Assembly: GCF_001652915.1 (NCBI RefSeq)
Contig: NZ_BBQI01000045.1
Span: 1 to 64,000, forward strand
Length of the DNA stretch: 64,000 nt
Direction: 5' to 3'
Origin: Cupriavidus sp. D384
GTDB taxonomy: Bacteria > Pseudomonadota > Gammaproteobacteria > Burkholderiales > Burkholderiaceae
Positions 8,163-16,714 of this stretch are shown piece by piece (the first letter of the stretch is position 1; every line of letters starts with the position of its first letter). A program made the translations under genes and the position numbers. The notes under the pieces were generated by a model. It saw only the letters and a list, made by a program, of their open reading frames with translations. It was not told the origin of the DNA and ran no database searches.

Positions 8163-9787
8163 ACGCCGCCGTCTCCCAAGGCCCGGCAGGGCCAGCCGCC
8201 AGCGTGCCCGTCGCGCCCCCCGCATTGCCGTCGCCGGCCGACCTGCCGATGGGCACCCGCGTGCTGGCCTTCGGCACGATGTGCGTGGGCATGTTCATCG
8301 CACTGCTCGACATCCAGATCGTCTCGGCATCGCTGCGTGACATCGGTGGCGGCCTGTCGGCCGGCACCGACGAAACGGTCTGGGTACAGACCGCCTACCT
8401 GATCGCCGAGATCATCGTCATTCCGCTGTCCGGATGGCTGTCCCGCGTAATGTCCACGCGCTGGCTGTTTGCCGCGTCCGCCGCCGGCTTTACGGTGACC
8501 AGCCTGCTGTGCGGCATCGCCTGGAACATCCAGAGCATGATCGCCTTCCGCGCGGCCCAGGGTTTCCTGGGCGGGTCGATGATCCCGATGGTCTTCACCA
8601 CCGCGTTTGCGTTCTTCGCGGGACGCCAGCGCGTGGCGGCCGCCGCCATCATCGGCGGCCTGGCGTCGCTGGCGCCCACGCTGGGGCCCACCGTAGGCGG
8701 CTGGATTACCGACAACTACTCGTGGCACTGGCTGTTCTTCATCAACCTGGTGCCGGGCATCTTTGTCACGGTGGTGGTGCCGATGCTGGTCAAGATCGAT
8801 CACCCCGACTGGACGCTGCTCAAGGGCGCGGACTACCCCGGCATCGTGATGCTGGCGCTGTTCCTGGGCTGCCTGGAATACACGCTGGAGGAAGGGCCGC
8901 GCTGGGACTGGTTTGGCGATCAGACCATCCTGGCCACGGCCTGGATATCGGGCATCGCCGGCGTCGGCTTCCTGTGGCGGTCCCTGACGTTCGCCAATCC
9001 CGTGGTCGATCTGCGCGCGCTGAAGGACCCCAACTTCGCGCTGGGCTGCTTTTTCTCGTTCGTCACGGGCATCGGCATCTTTGCCACGATCTACCTGACA
9101 CCGCTGTTCCTGGGCCAGGTGCGCGGCTACAGCGCATTGCAGACCGGGCTGGCGATCTTCTCGACGGGGCTGTTCCAGGTGATGTCCATCCCGCTCTACG
9201 CGTTCCTGGCAAACCGCGTGGACCTGCGCTGGCTGCTGATGTTCGGCCTGGCGTTGTTCGCGCTGTCGATGTGGAGCTTTGCGCCGATCACGCATGACTG
9301 GGGCAGTGCCGAATTGATGCTGCCGCAGGCCATGCGCGGCATGGGGCAGCAGTTCGCCGTGGCACCCACGGTGACGCTGACGCTGGGCGCCCTGCCGCCC
9401 GCTCGGCTCAGGCTGGCGTCCGGCCTGTTCAACCTGATGCGCAACCTGGGCGGCGCCATCGGCATCGCCGCCTGCGCGACGATCCTGAACGACCGCACCA
9501 ACCTGCACTTCCTGCGCCTGGCCGAGCATCTCAATATCCGCAACGAGGCGATGACCGAGTTCCTGAGCCAGTCGACCGCGCGCCTGGCCACGCTGAGCAA
9601 CGAGGTCAACGACGGCAACGCAGCCGCCATTCGGCAACTATGGGCGCTGACCATGCGCGAGGCCCATACGCTGACCTATGCCGATGCGTTCATGGTGATC
9701 CTGGCGTGCTTTGTCGTGGCAATACCCCTGGTACCGCTGATGCGCAAGGTGATGCCGCCCAAGGCGCCGTCGGCCGATGCCCACTAA
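8159..9787 (+). CDS. emrB: EmrB/QacA-type MFS drug:H+ antiporter (DHA2, 14 TM)
   Basis: 542 residues with about 14 predicted membrane segments. It shows DHA2 motifs: ALLDIQIVSASLRDIGGGL in TM1 (motif D1-like), WLSRVMSTRWLF (motif A), FRAAQGFLGGSMIPM (motif B) and PTLGPTVGGWITDNYSWHWLFFINLVPG (motif C region). This is the inner-membrane proton-driven exporter of the EmrAB-type tripartite system. It overlaps emrA by four bases. The exported compound cannot be deduced, but the HxlR regulator suggests induction by aromatic or electrophilic compounds. Confidence 0.94.
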   Translation: MNAAVSQGPAGPAASVPVAPPALPSPADLPMGTRVLAFGTMCVGMFIALLDIQIVSASLRDIGGGLSAGTDETVWVQTAYLIAEIIVIPLSGWLSRVMSTRWLFAASAAGFTVTSLLCGIAWNIQSMIAFRAAQGFLGGSMIPMVFTTAFAFFAGRQRVAAAAIIGGLASLAPTLGPTVGGWITDNYSWHWLFFINLVPGIFVTVVVPMLVKIDHPDWTLLKGADYPGIVMLALFLGCLEYTLEEGPRWDWFGDQTILATAWISGIAGVGFLWRSLTFANPVVDLRALKDPNFALGCFFSFVTGIGIFATIYLTPLFLGQVRGYSALQTGLAIFSTGLFQVMSIPLYAFLANRVDLRWLLMFGLALFALSMWSFAPITHDWGSAELMLPQAMRGMGQQFAVAPTVTLTLGALPPARLRLASGLFNLMRNLGGAIGIAACATILNDRTNLHFLRLAEHLNIRNEAMTEFLSQSTARLATLSNEVNDGNAAAIRQLWALTMREAHTLTYADAFMVILACFVVAIPLVPLMRKVMPPKAPSADAH

Positions 9788-9799
9788 GGTGACAAAGCC

Positions 9800-10039
9800 A
9801 TGATGCGTACCGTTCTTCCCTTGATGCTGGCGGCGCTGGCCGTCAGCTTCCTGGCATTGACGACATCGGCGGCATGGGCCGCCGGCCGGCCGCCGCGCGA
9901 CACGTCGGTGGGCTGTGCGCGCGCCGACAACCAGTATTGCCGGATGCCCGGCTTGCCCGGCTTGTCCGGCACATACGGCGCATACGGCGAAGCCGGCGAC
10001 CGCGCGCCCGGCGCGGTGGCACGGCAACCACTACACTAG
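9800..10039 (+). CDS. Small exported protein of unknown function
   Basis: 79 residues. A clear signal peptide (VLPLMLAALAVSFLALTTSAAWA, cleavage near 28) is followed by about 50 mature residues with two cysteines (GCARADNQYC) and a Gly/Pro/Tyr-rich tail (MPGLPGLSGTYGAYGEAG). It starts 12 bp after emrB and probably rides on that transcript. The two Cys could form a periplasmic disulfide. No family is recognised. Confidence 0.55.
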   Translation: MMRTVLPLMLAALAVSFLALTTSAAWAAGRPPRDTSVGCARADNQYCRMPGLPGLSGTYGAYGEAGDRAPGAVARQPLH

Positions 10040-10059
10040 CGAGCACAACAGGAGACAGC

Positions 10060-10812
10060 ATGACCACCACGTCCACGACGACACAGACCCATCCGAAGGT
10101 TGCCCTGGTCATCGGCGCCGGCGACGCCACGGGCGGCGCCATCGCCCGCCGCTTTGCCCGGGAAGGCTATATTGCCTGCGTCACCCGCCGCACGGCCGAC
10201 AAGCTGCAGCCACTGGTCGACGGCATCCGCGCCGAAGGCGGCCAGGCGTTCGGGTACAGCAGCGACGCCCGCAAGGAAGAGGACGTGGCGCAACTGTTCG
10301 CGCAGATCGAATCCGAGCACGGCCCCATCGAGGTACTGGTGTTCAATATCGGCGCCAACGTCCCCAGCAGCATCCTGGAAGAAACGCCGCGCAAGTACTT
10401 CAAGATCTGGGAAATGGCGTGCTTCAGCGGCTTCCTGAACGGGCAGGCCGCCGCGCGCCGCATGGTGGCACGCGGACGCGGCACCATCCTGTTCACGGGC
10501 GCCACGGCGGCGCTGCGCGGATCGGCAAACTTCGCCGCGTTTGCCGGTGCCAAGCACGCGCTGCGCGCGCTGGCCCAGAGCATGGCGCGCGAACTTGGCC
10601 CGCGCAACATCCACGTGGCCCACGTGGTGGTCGACGGTGCCATCGACACCGCCTTAATCCGCGAAACGTTCCCCGAACGCTACGCGCTGAAGGACCAGGA
10701 CGGCATCCTGGACCCCGACCATATCGCCGAGAACTACTGGTACCTGCACACCCAGCCGCGCGACGCGTGGACGTTCGAACTCGATCTGCGGCCGTATATG
10801 GAGCGCTGGTAG
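10060..10812 (+). CDS. Atypical SDR-fold protein with Phe in place of the catalytic Tyr
   Basis: 250 residues with a classical short-chain dehydrogenase layout: VALVIGAGDATGGAIARRF nucleotide loop (GxxxGxG-like, with Ala/Thr variation), VLVFNIGANVPSS in place of the NNAG strand, and LRALAQSMARELGPRNIHVAHVVVDGAID. The usual YxxxK is FAGAK, so the catalytic Tyr is Phe while the Lys remains, and the serine region reads FTGATAALRG. A subgroup of annotated SDRs shares this Phe, so it is probably a natural variant and not decay. An AGGAGA ribosome-binding site precedes ATG 10060. It follows the efflux operon on the same strand. Confidence 0.85.
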   Translation: MTTTSTTTQTHPKVALVIGAGDATGGAIARRFAREGYIACVTRRTADKLQPLVDGIRAEGGQAFGYSSDARKEEDVAQLFAQIESEHGPIEVLVFNIGANVPSSILEETPRKYFKIWEMACFSGFLNGQAAARRMVARGRGTILFTGATAALRGSANFAAFAGAKHALRALAQSMARELGPRNIHVAHVVVDGAIDTALIRETFPERYALKDQDGILDPDHIAENYWYLHTQPRDAWTFELDLRPYMERW

Positions 10813-10840
10813 ACGGAGGAGCAAACCGTCAGGTACGCAG

Positions 10841-11212
10841 TTGCTGCGTCCCGGCGGCCGCTCGCCGCTGCAGGTGCAGGCGGCGGCCAGCGAACCTACG
10901 CGCCGCCTGGTGGCAATGGGCGCCATGACGAGCCTGCTCAATCCGAAGCTGGCGCTGGTTTTTCTGTCGATCCTGCCGCAATTCATCGACTACCGCGCAG
11001 GCGGCGTGCTAGGCCAGACGCTGACGCTTGGCCTGGCGCTGACCGTGGCCTTCGCCGGCGTCAACGCGCTGGTAGCCATGTCGTCGGGCCGCGCGGCGGC
11101 GCTAATGACCGGCCGCCCGCAGTGGCTGCTGGCGCAGCGCTGGGTGGCGGGCGGCATCCTGGCCGTGCTCGGCGCCAGGATGGCGTTCGACTTCTGGCAC
11201 TGGACGCATTGA
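10841..11212 (+). pseudogene. 5'-truncated LysE/RhtB-family exporter remnant
   Basis: The frame encodes the second half of a LysE-family amino-acid exporter: LVAMGAMTSLLNPKLALVFLSILPQFIDY, then three hydrophobic segments ending MAFDFWHWTH. LysE proteins are about 205 residues, with a conserved N-terminal half containing a PGP motif and the first three membrane segments. Here only about 110 family-like residues exist. The in-frame sequence begins right after the SDR stop, with no ATG and no ribosome-binding site. The homology starts near RPGGRSPLQ, so the 5' half appears to have been deleted at the junction with the SDR gene. The 247 bp after it (11213-11459) hold no convincing gene. Confidence 0.7.
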
Positions 11213-11459
11213 GGCGGCCAACCCTGCATGCATGCCTGACAACAGGTAGCGACGGCTGGTTTCGATGAACACGGAGCGGGCAACCTCGGGGAGCGTCATG
11301 GCGGTATCTCTGGACGATGTCGGAACGATGCCCGATCGTAGCCGCTGCGCCGCATCCTGGCTGCTGTACAAGAGGCTCAGTTGCTTCCACCTTGACGCAT
11401 GTTCGCCTCATCCGTTCGGATAGGGCGGCACCACCCGCGCGTGTTGCCTGCACCTGTAT

Positions 11460-11930
11460 TCAGGCGTGCCCCGACCTGACCTGCGCGATGACCACGAGGA
11501 TCACCGCCGCGTTGGCCGGCTGCTGGGTCTGGGCATAGACCGCGCGTGCATGGCCGGCCTTCTCGCCCAGCACTTCGGCGAACAGGTCCGACGCGCCGTC
11601 GACCACGGCTGGCTGGTCCAGCATGCCCGGGGCGCTGGTCACGAATCCTTCGACCCGCACGATATGGTCAAGGCGCTCGAAGCCGCCCAGATGCGCGTGA
11701 ATCTGCGCCAGCACGTTCAGCGCCGCCAGCTGGGCGGCCTGCTGGCCCTCCGCCACGGTGAGATCGCGGCCGACCTGGCCCTGCCAGACCACCTTGCCGT
11801 CCTGCAGCGGCAACTGGCCGGAGATGAACAGCAGATCGCCCGCACGGCTGACGGCGGTATAGCTGCCCAGCGGCTGCGGGGGTGGCGGCAACGTCAGGCC
11901 GCGCGCGGCCAGTTTTGCTTCGACGGACAT
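11460..11930 (-). CDS. RidA/YjgF-family protein
   Basis: 156 residues of the RidA (enamine/imine deaminase) superfamily, in the slightly longer subgroup with an N-terminal MSVEAKLAARGLTLPPPPQPLGSYT opening. Other features are LLFISGQLPLQDGKV, the LAALNVLAQIHAHLGGFERLDHIVRVEGFV trimer-interface segment and GHARAVYAQTQQPANAAVILVVIAQV. The Arg in HARA fits the carboxylate-binding Arg of deaminating members, but the C-terminal acidic residue of typical RidA (VEIEAIA) is absent (VILVVIA), so activity is uncertain. A GGAGTCACC segment precedes the ATG. A candidate promoter and an upstream repeated element are listed separately. Confidence 0.88.
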   Translation of the reverse strand: MSVEAKLAARGLTLPPPPQPLGSYTAVSRAGDLLFISGQLPLQDGKVVWQGQVGRDLTVAEGQQAAQLAALNVLAQIHAHLGGFERLDHIVRVEGFVTSAPGMLDQPAVVDGASDLFAEVLGEKAGHARAVYAQTQQPANAAVILVVIAQVRSGHA

Positions 11931-11992
11931 GGTGACTCCTGGGTCTGTAGTTTCCTGCGGCTTCGGCGCGGCGCGCCGTTCGCGTGGAAGCC

Positions 11993-12020
11993 ACTATAGA
12001 AGTCACCCATGTGCGGATAA
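11993..12020 (-). promoter_or_regulatory. Candidate sigma-70 promoter of the ridA-like gene
   Basis: On the minus strand, -35 TTATCC (12020-12015) and -10 TATAGT (11998-11993) are separated by 16 bp. This would start transcription near 11986, about 55 bp before the ridA-like ATG. The -10 matches consensus at five of six positions; the -35 is weak, which would fit activator dependence. Confidence 0.45.
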
Positions 12021-12032
12021 ACGGGCCTCGCA

Positions 12033-12060
12033 GAACATGCATTGATACACCGGGGAACAA
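12033..12060 (+). promoter_or_regulatory. 28-bp bipartite element, copy 1 (GAACAT-N3-TTGATACA-N4-GGAACAA)
   Basis: GAACAT (12033-12038), TTGATACA (12042-12049) and GGAACAA (12054-12060) recur with identical spacing at 22410-22437. The two GAACA cores are in direct repeat 22 bp apart, two helical turns, and TTG...CAA brackets the right half. Copy 1 is centred about 60 bp upstream of the predicted ridA-like transcription start, a classic activator position. The flanks of the two copies are unrelated, so this is not a duplicated segment. Confidence 0.55.
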
Positions 12061-12091
12061 GTGCGCCGCCCACCACCGGAGGAAGGCCGCC

Positions 12092-12778
12092 CTAGAGTTC
12101 GGCCCAGCGCCGGAGCAGGTTGTGGTAGTGGTTCACCAGGGCCAGCACGGCGTCCTGGTCGTCGCCAAGCCGCTGGCGGATATCGATGATCGCCAGGTCC
12201 AGTTCGTACAGCATGCTGCGCTGGCCGTCGTCCTTGACCATCGACTGGGCCCAGAAGAACGAGGCCCAGCGCGCCCCGCGCGTAACCGGCGTCACGGCGT
12301 GCAGCGACGACGCCGGATAGACCACCATATGCCCTGCCGGCAGCTTGACGGTATGCGAACCGTACAGGTCCTTGATGACCAGTTCGCCACCGTCGTACTC
12401 GTCGGGGTCGGACAGGAACAGCGTGCTCGACACATCGGCGCGGATGCGCATGCCGCCGGTACCGGGCACCGTGCGGATGGCGTTGTCGACATGCGTACCG
12501 AACGTCATGGCGCTTTCGTAGCGGTTGAACATCGGCGGCAGCACCCGCAGCGGCAGCGCCGCCGAGTGGTAGGCCGGGCTGCGGCCCAGGGCCGTCAGGA
12601 TCAGTTCGCCCAGTTCGTGCGCCTCGGGGCTGTCCACCGGCACCTGCAGGTTGTGCTTGGACCGGGCGGCAAGATCGCCGGCGGTCACGCGCCCGTCCAC
12701 CCAGGCCGAGCGCTCCAGGCGCTCCCTGCAGTAGCGGATCTCTTCGGGCGTCAGGACATCGGGAATCTGGACAAGCAT
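12092..12778 (-). CDS. Fe2+/2-oxoglutarate-dependent dioxygenase, PiuC/YbiX family
   Basis: 228 residues starting [34 protein letters not shown], the standard opening of PiuC/YbiX (PKHD-type hydroxylase). The iron ligands are visible as HVD in [19 protein letters not shown] and a distal His in [14 protein letters not shown], with the downstream Arg for 2-oxoglutarate. An in-frame ATG exists at 12820, but homology begins at 12778, so the shorter start is used; neither has a strong ribosome-binding site. The gene lies 75 bp downstream of the Fiu-like receptor on the same strand, the arrangement seen for fiu-ybiX in E. coli and piuA-piuC in Pseudomonas. The family's substrate in siderophore or xenobiotic uptake is unresolved. 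Confidence 0.93.
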   Translation of the reverse strand: MLVQIPDVLTPEEIRYCRERLERSAWVDGRVTAGDLAARSKHNLQVPVDSPEAHELGELILTALGRSPAYHSAALPLRVLPPMFNRYESAMTFGTHVDNAIRTVPGTGGMRIRADVSSTLFLSDPDEYDGGELVIKDLYGSHTVKLPAGHMVVYPASSLHAVTPVTRGARWASFFWAQSMVKDDGQRSMLYELDLAIIDIRQRLGDDQDAVLALVNHYHNLLRRWAEL

Positions 12779-12853
12779 GGGATGCAATCGGGTCAGCGGG
12801 ATTGGCCGCGAAACCGCCATGGTAGCGGCTTCGCGGCGCTCGGGACCAGCCGG

Positions 12854-15103
12854 TCAGAACGTCATGCCGACATTGAGCAGGAACGTGCGGCGCGACGTGG
12901 GCACCGCGCGCACCGCGCCAAACGAGGACTGATAGTTCAGGTGGTTGGTCAGGTTGTAGCCGTTCAGGGAGATGCGGTACTTGCCCTGCTTGTACGCGAT
13001 CATGGCGTCCAGCGCGAAGTTGTCCGGCATCTTCGTGGTATTGGCCGAATCGGCCCAGTAGCCCGTGGCGTATTGCAGGCCACCGCCAATGGTCAGCTGG
13101 CCCGGCACCGGCAGCAGCGTGTGGGGGATGTCATAGGCCGTCCACAGCGTGACGTTGTGGCGCGAGACACCGGGCGCCGTATTGCCGACGATGGACGCGG
13201 TGGTCGCCGACGTGACCTCGCCGTCCAGGTACGCATAAGCCACGTTGGCGGTCCAGCCGCCGACGATGCGGCCGCTCAGGCCCAGTTCCAGGCCGCGGAT
13301 GCGGCGTCCCTCGCCGGAATCCGAGAAGCCGTTGGTGATATCGCCCGTGGTCGGGTCCACCGTGTAGGCGTTGGTCTTCTTGGTCTGGAACAGCGCGCCG
13401 GTCACACCCAGGCGCTTGTCGAGGAAGTCGAGCTTGGTGCCCACTTCGATGGTATCGGCACGCTCGGGCTCGTTGCTGAAGCCATTCTGCGGCACCTCGG
13501 ACGCCACGCCGCCCACCGCCACGGCAATGTCGGTGCCCACCGGCCGGTACGTGCGCGAGAACGACGTGTAGAACATGTAATCCTTGGTCGGCTCCCAGAT
13601 GGCACTGATGGCCGGGCTCAGCTTCTTCGAATCCGCACTGCCGCCCAGCGACGACGCGCTGGTCGAGTATTCGCTGCGGAAGTAGTCCCATCGCAGGCTG
13701 CCCAGCAGCGAGACCTGGTCGTTCAGGTACACGCGGTCGCTCATGAAGACGCCGATATCGGTGGAATTGGCGTCGCGCGTGGAGTTGTAGGCCACCGTGG
13801 CATTCGGGCTGTTGTAGAACACCGGGTTGACCACGGTCTGGTTGTTCATGCGGCCCGTCCAGGTGCCCTGGTCGCGGTGGTCGCGCTGGTAGATCGTGTC
13901 CAGGCCCACCATCGCCTTGTGGCGGATGCTCCCGGTCTGGAACTCGCCCTTGGCGCTCAGCACGTTCTGCACGCCCCAGCCGCGCTGCAGGTACGTCACC
14001 CCGCCCCCCGCCGCGTAGGGCAGCGCCAGGTTGCGGCCCGACAGCAGCGTCTGCAGGTTGGCATATGTCAGCGCAGCCGGGTTGGTCGACGAGAAATCGC
14101 GCTCGTAGAAGCTGAAGCGCGTGTCGTTGCTGATGGTGATGCCGTTGTCGAGCTTCGTCATGAAGTTCGACGACACGATATGCGCGTCGGTGGTGTCGCG
14201 GTCGGTATTGCGGATGTACGACGTGGACGACGACACGCCCGGCACGCCGTATGCGGTCAGCGGCCGGTAGAAGCCGTCGGCGCCCTGGGCCACGGACACG
14301 CCGTAGTCGGGCGCGCCGCTGCGGTGCAGGTACGCGTAGTTCAGGTGCCATTCGGTGCGGGTGCCGAGGCCCGTGCCGAAGTCGATGGCCACGCCGCGCC
14401 GGTCGTCGTCAACGTGGTCGCGGTCGGCCACGCGGCCGTTCTGGAACACGCCGTTGATGCGCAGCGCCGAGGTGTCGTTGAGCTTGAAGTTGCTGTCCAG
14501 CGTGGTGCGGTACGTGGCATCCGACGCCATGCCCTGGTCGATGCTCGTGCTGGTATGCAGGTTGGCCTTCTTCGTGGTCTGGTTGATCAGCCCGCCCACG
14601 TTGCCGACGCCGAAACTCTCGCCCGACGGCCCCTTGATGACCTCGACGCTCTCGGTATTGAACGCGTCGCGCTTGTAGGCACCGAAGTCGCGCAGCCCGT
14701 CCACGTAGATATCGCCCTTGGCGGACAAACCCCGGATCCGGAACTGGTCGCCGTTCTGGCCGCCATTGCCCTCGCCCGTGGAAATCGTGATGCCGGGCAC
14801 GTTCTTGAGGATCTGCTCCAGCGACGTGGCGTGCTGTTGCTCGATGACCTCCTGCGGTACCACGTTGATCGTCTTCGGCGTTTCCTTGACCGTTTCGGGC
14901 AGGCGCGAGATGCCGGTCGGCGCGTCATTGGCGTTGCCGATGCCCTGGCCGGTGACGGTCACCTGCGGCAGCACATTGCCGCCGGCCACCATGGCCGCAC
15001 TGGCGGCCGCCTGGGCGTGGACGGCAAACGGGACCATGACCAGACCCGCGGAAGCGCCTGAGACCAGCAGGCGGATGGCATTCGAGATTTTCTTTTGCTG
15101 CAC
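12854..15103 (-). CDS. TonB-dependent catecholate siderophore receptor, Fiu/PiuA type
   Basis: 749 residues from GTG 15103. A signal peptide (IRLLVSGASAGLVMVPFAVHAQA) is followed by LPQVTVTGQG, a TonB-box region. The plug has ETPKTINVVPQEVIEQQ, LEQILKNVPGITISTGEGNGGQNGDQFRIRGLSA and the Fiu-like VEVIKGPSGESFGVGNVGGLINQ. A barrel closes with LLNVGMTF. GTG is chosen because CTGGAG sits six bases upstream and it places the signal peptide at the N-terminus; the frame stays open to 15298, but that part looks non-coding. Fiu/PiuA receptors take up ferric catecholates and catecholate-conjugated antibiotics. The dioxygenase gene follows directly, and a Fur-box-like site lies 132 bp upstream. Confidence 0.94.
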   Translation of the reverse strand: MQQKKISNAIRLLVSGASAGLVMVPFAVHAQAAASAAMVAGGNVLPQVTVTGQGIGNANDAPTGISRLPETVKETPKTINVVPQEVIEQQHATSLEQILKNVPGITISTGEGNGGQNGDQFRIRGLSAKGDIYVDGLRDFGAYKRDAFNTESVEVIKGPSGESFGVGNVGGLINQTTKKANLHTSTSIDQGMASDATYRTTLDSNFKLNDTSALRINGVFQNGRVADRDHVDDDRRGVAIDFGTGLGTRTEWHLNYAYLHRSGAPDYGVSVAQGADGFYRPLTAYGVPGVSSSTSYIRNTDRDTTDAHIVSSNFMTKLDNGITISNDTRFSFYERDFSSTNPAALTYANLQTLLSGRNLALPYAAGGGVTYLQRGWGVQNVLSAKGEFQTGSIRHKAMVGLDTIYQRDHRDQGTWTGRMNNQTVVNPVFYNSPNATVAYNSTRDANSTDIGVFMSDRVYLNDQVSLLGSLRWDYFRSEYSTSASSLGGSADSKKLSPAISAIWEPTKDYMFYTSFSRTYRPVGTDIAVAVGGVASEVPQNGFSNEPERADTIEVGTKLDFLDKRLGVTGALFQTKKTNAYTVDPTTGDITNGFSDSGEGRRIRGLELGLSGRIVGGWTANVAYAYLDGEVTSATTASIVGNTAPGVSRHNVTLWTAYDIPHTLLPVPGQLTIGGGLQYATGYWADSANTTKMPDNFALDAMIAYKQGKYRISLNGYNLTNHLNYQSSFGAVRAVPTSRRTFLLNVGMTF

Positions 15104-15234
15104 GGAAGACTCCAGCACGATTTGAGTTTCGGACCCGACGTGCTGCCGTGCTTCGGCTGGACCTTCAACACTCCCCGTCAAAGAGGTTGCACAACGCCCC
15201 TGCCGGACGGCAGGCATGGCAATCACGTCAAAAC

Positions 15235-15253
15235 GAGAATGATTGCTATTTGA
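15235..15253. promoter_or_regulatory. Fur-box-like site upstream of the Fiu-type receptor
   Basis: GAGAATGATTGCTATTTGA matches the 19-bp Fur consensus (GATAATGATAATCATTATC) at about 11-12 positions, with an intact AATGAT core. It sits upstream of the GTG start of an iron receptor, where Fur repression is expected. It is one of four such sites in this island. Confidence 0.6.
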
Positions 15254-15331
15254 TGTTGTGCAGGTTTGCTCGATTGTGGCGAATTGTGGCAATCGCATGA
15301 CAGCCGCATGGCGCCGCCACCGCCGCGCTGG

Positions 15332-16714
15332 CTAGTTGGGCAGGTCGATCAATGCCCGGAGGCCGCCTTCCTGGCGGTTTTGCAGCGAGATATCGCCGCC
15401 ATGCGCGCGGATGCACGAGCGGGCAATCGCCAGTCCCAGCCCCACGCCGCCGCTGTCCATGCTGCGCGCCGAATCCAGCCGGGTGAACGGCTCGAAGACG
15501 CGTTCGAGCTGTTCGGGGTCGATGCCCGGCCCGTCGTCCTCGATCTCGATACGCAGGGACTTGCCAACGGTGTCGGCCAGGACCCTCACGCAGACGTTGC
15601 CGTGGCGCACGGCGTTGTCGATGATATTGCCCAGCGCCCGCTTCAGATGCACTGGCCGGCAGCGGTAGAACATGCCCGCATCCACCTGGCTGGTCCAGCT
15701 CACGCTGCGGCCCTGGATCGTCTGGTTGTCCACCACCTCGCGCACCAGGTCGCAGATCTGCACATCCTGCGTGGGCTCCTGCAGCGCCTCGTCGCGCGCA
15801 AAGCGCAGCGTCTCTTCCACCATGACACCCATTTCGTCGATGGTCTGCACCATGGCGTCGCGCAGCTCGGCGTCGTCGATCAGCTCGGCCCGGATGCGCA
15901 GCGATGTCAGCGGCGTGCGCAGGTCATGCCCGATGGAGGCAATCATCTGCGTGCGCCCGTTGACGAAACGCACCAGGCTTTGCTGCATGTCGTTGAAGGC
16001 CTTGGTGATCTCGCGCACGCCGCTGAGTCCATCGGACGCGGGCAGGATCACCTGCTCGCCACGGCTGACCCGCTTGGAGGCTTCGGTCAGCCGCCGCAGC
16101 GGCCCCATGATGCGGCGGCCGAACAACAGCGCGATCAGCGCCGTCGGCAGCATGCCGACCACCAGCGAGAAACTCAGCACCCGCGACCAATGGGCCGGCA
16201 GCATGGTCGGCCAGTGCCGGCTGTGCAGCCACTGGCCCTGTGGCAGCCGGACATCGACATCGAGCGCGGTGGCCTGGGTGCCGCGGAACGCCTTTTCCAG
16301 CCAGTTGCCCCGGTCTTCGGCGCCCGTGGCGCCGGGCACCGGCTCGGTCTGGCGCAGCCGTACATATATGGAGGCATCTCCAGGCACGCCAAGCAGGCGG
16401 CGCAGGCGCAGCGCCAGCGCCTGCTCGGGCCCGGTCATGGCCGTGGCGGCAACCTCGGAACGCGCCGCCAGGCCGAACGTGGAATCGGGCAGGCTGATGT
16501 CGTCTAGCCATTCGGCAGGATCGTCAGCGCGCGCGGCCACGCGGTAGGCGGAAAGAATGCGGGTCTCGATGGTGCGAACCGACAGCGGGTGGATGGTGAC
16601 GTTGTCCGCGCGCCACCATGACAGCACCAGCACGGCAATCACATGCGCGGCCAGCATGGCCAGCAGCCACAGGGCCACCAGTTGCCCCGACAGGTTTCGT
16701 GGAAACAGCCTCAT
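15332..16714 (-). CDS. Membrane sensor histidine kinase of an OmpR-type two-component system
   Basis: 460 residues. TM1 (LVALWLLAMLAAHVIAVLVLSWW, about 12-34) precedes a periplasmic sensor loop of about 125 residues with ETRILSAYR and an Ala/Arg-rich middle. TM2 follows (SFSLVVGMLPTALIALLFG), then HAMP (RRIMGPLRRLTEASKRVSRGEQ), HisKA with ASIGHDLRTPLTSLRIRAE (phospho-acceptor His) and HATPase with NIIDNAVRHG, DDGPGID and GVGLGLAIARSCIRAHGG. Its ATG overlaps the response-regulator stop by one base (TGATG), so the two are translated together. The signal is unknown. The Fur-box-like site before the operon and the surrounding receptors suggest an envelope or iron-related cue. Confidence 0.93.
   Translation of the reverse strand: MRLFPRNLSGQLVALWLLAMLAAHVIAVLVLSWWRADNVTIHPLSVRTIETRILSAYRVAARADDPAEWLDDISLPDSTFGLAARSEVAATAMTGPEQALALRLRRLLGVPGDASIYVRLRQTEPVPGATGAEDRGNWLEKAFRGTQATALDVDVRLPQGQWLHSRHWPTMLPAHWSRVLSFSLVVGMLPTALIALLFGRRIMGPLRRLTEASKRVSRGEQVILPASDGLSGVREITKAFNDMQQSLVRFVNGRTQMIASIGHDLRTPLTSLRIRAELIDDAELRDAMVQTIDEMGVMVEETLRFARDEALQEPTQDVQICDLVREVVDNQTIQGRSVSWTSQVDAGMFYRCRPVHLKRALGNIIDNAVRHGNVCVRVLADTVGKSLRIEIEDDGPGIDPEQLERVFEPFTRLDSARSMDSGGVGLGLAIARSCIRAHGGDISLQNRQEGGLRALIDLPN

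Noticed and set aside
11102-11371. Possible 89-residue minus-strand gene after the LysE remnant
   Set aside because: No ribosome-binding site, no recognisable motif and partial overlap with the LysE remnant.
11984-15061. 1025-codon plus-strand frame across the dioxygenase and Fiu-type receptor
   Set aside because: It is the shadow of two well-supported minus-strand genes with clear signal peptide, plug and iron-ligand motifs.
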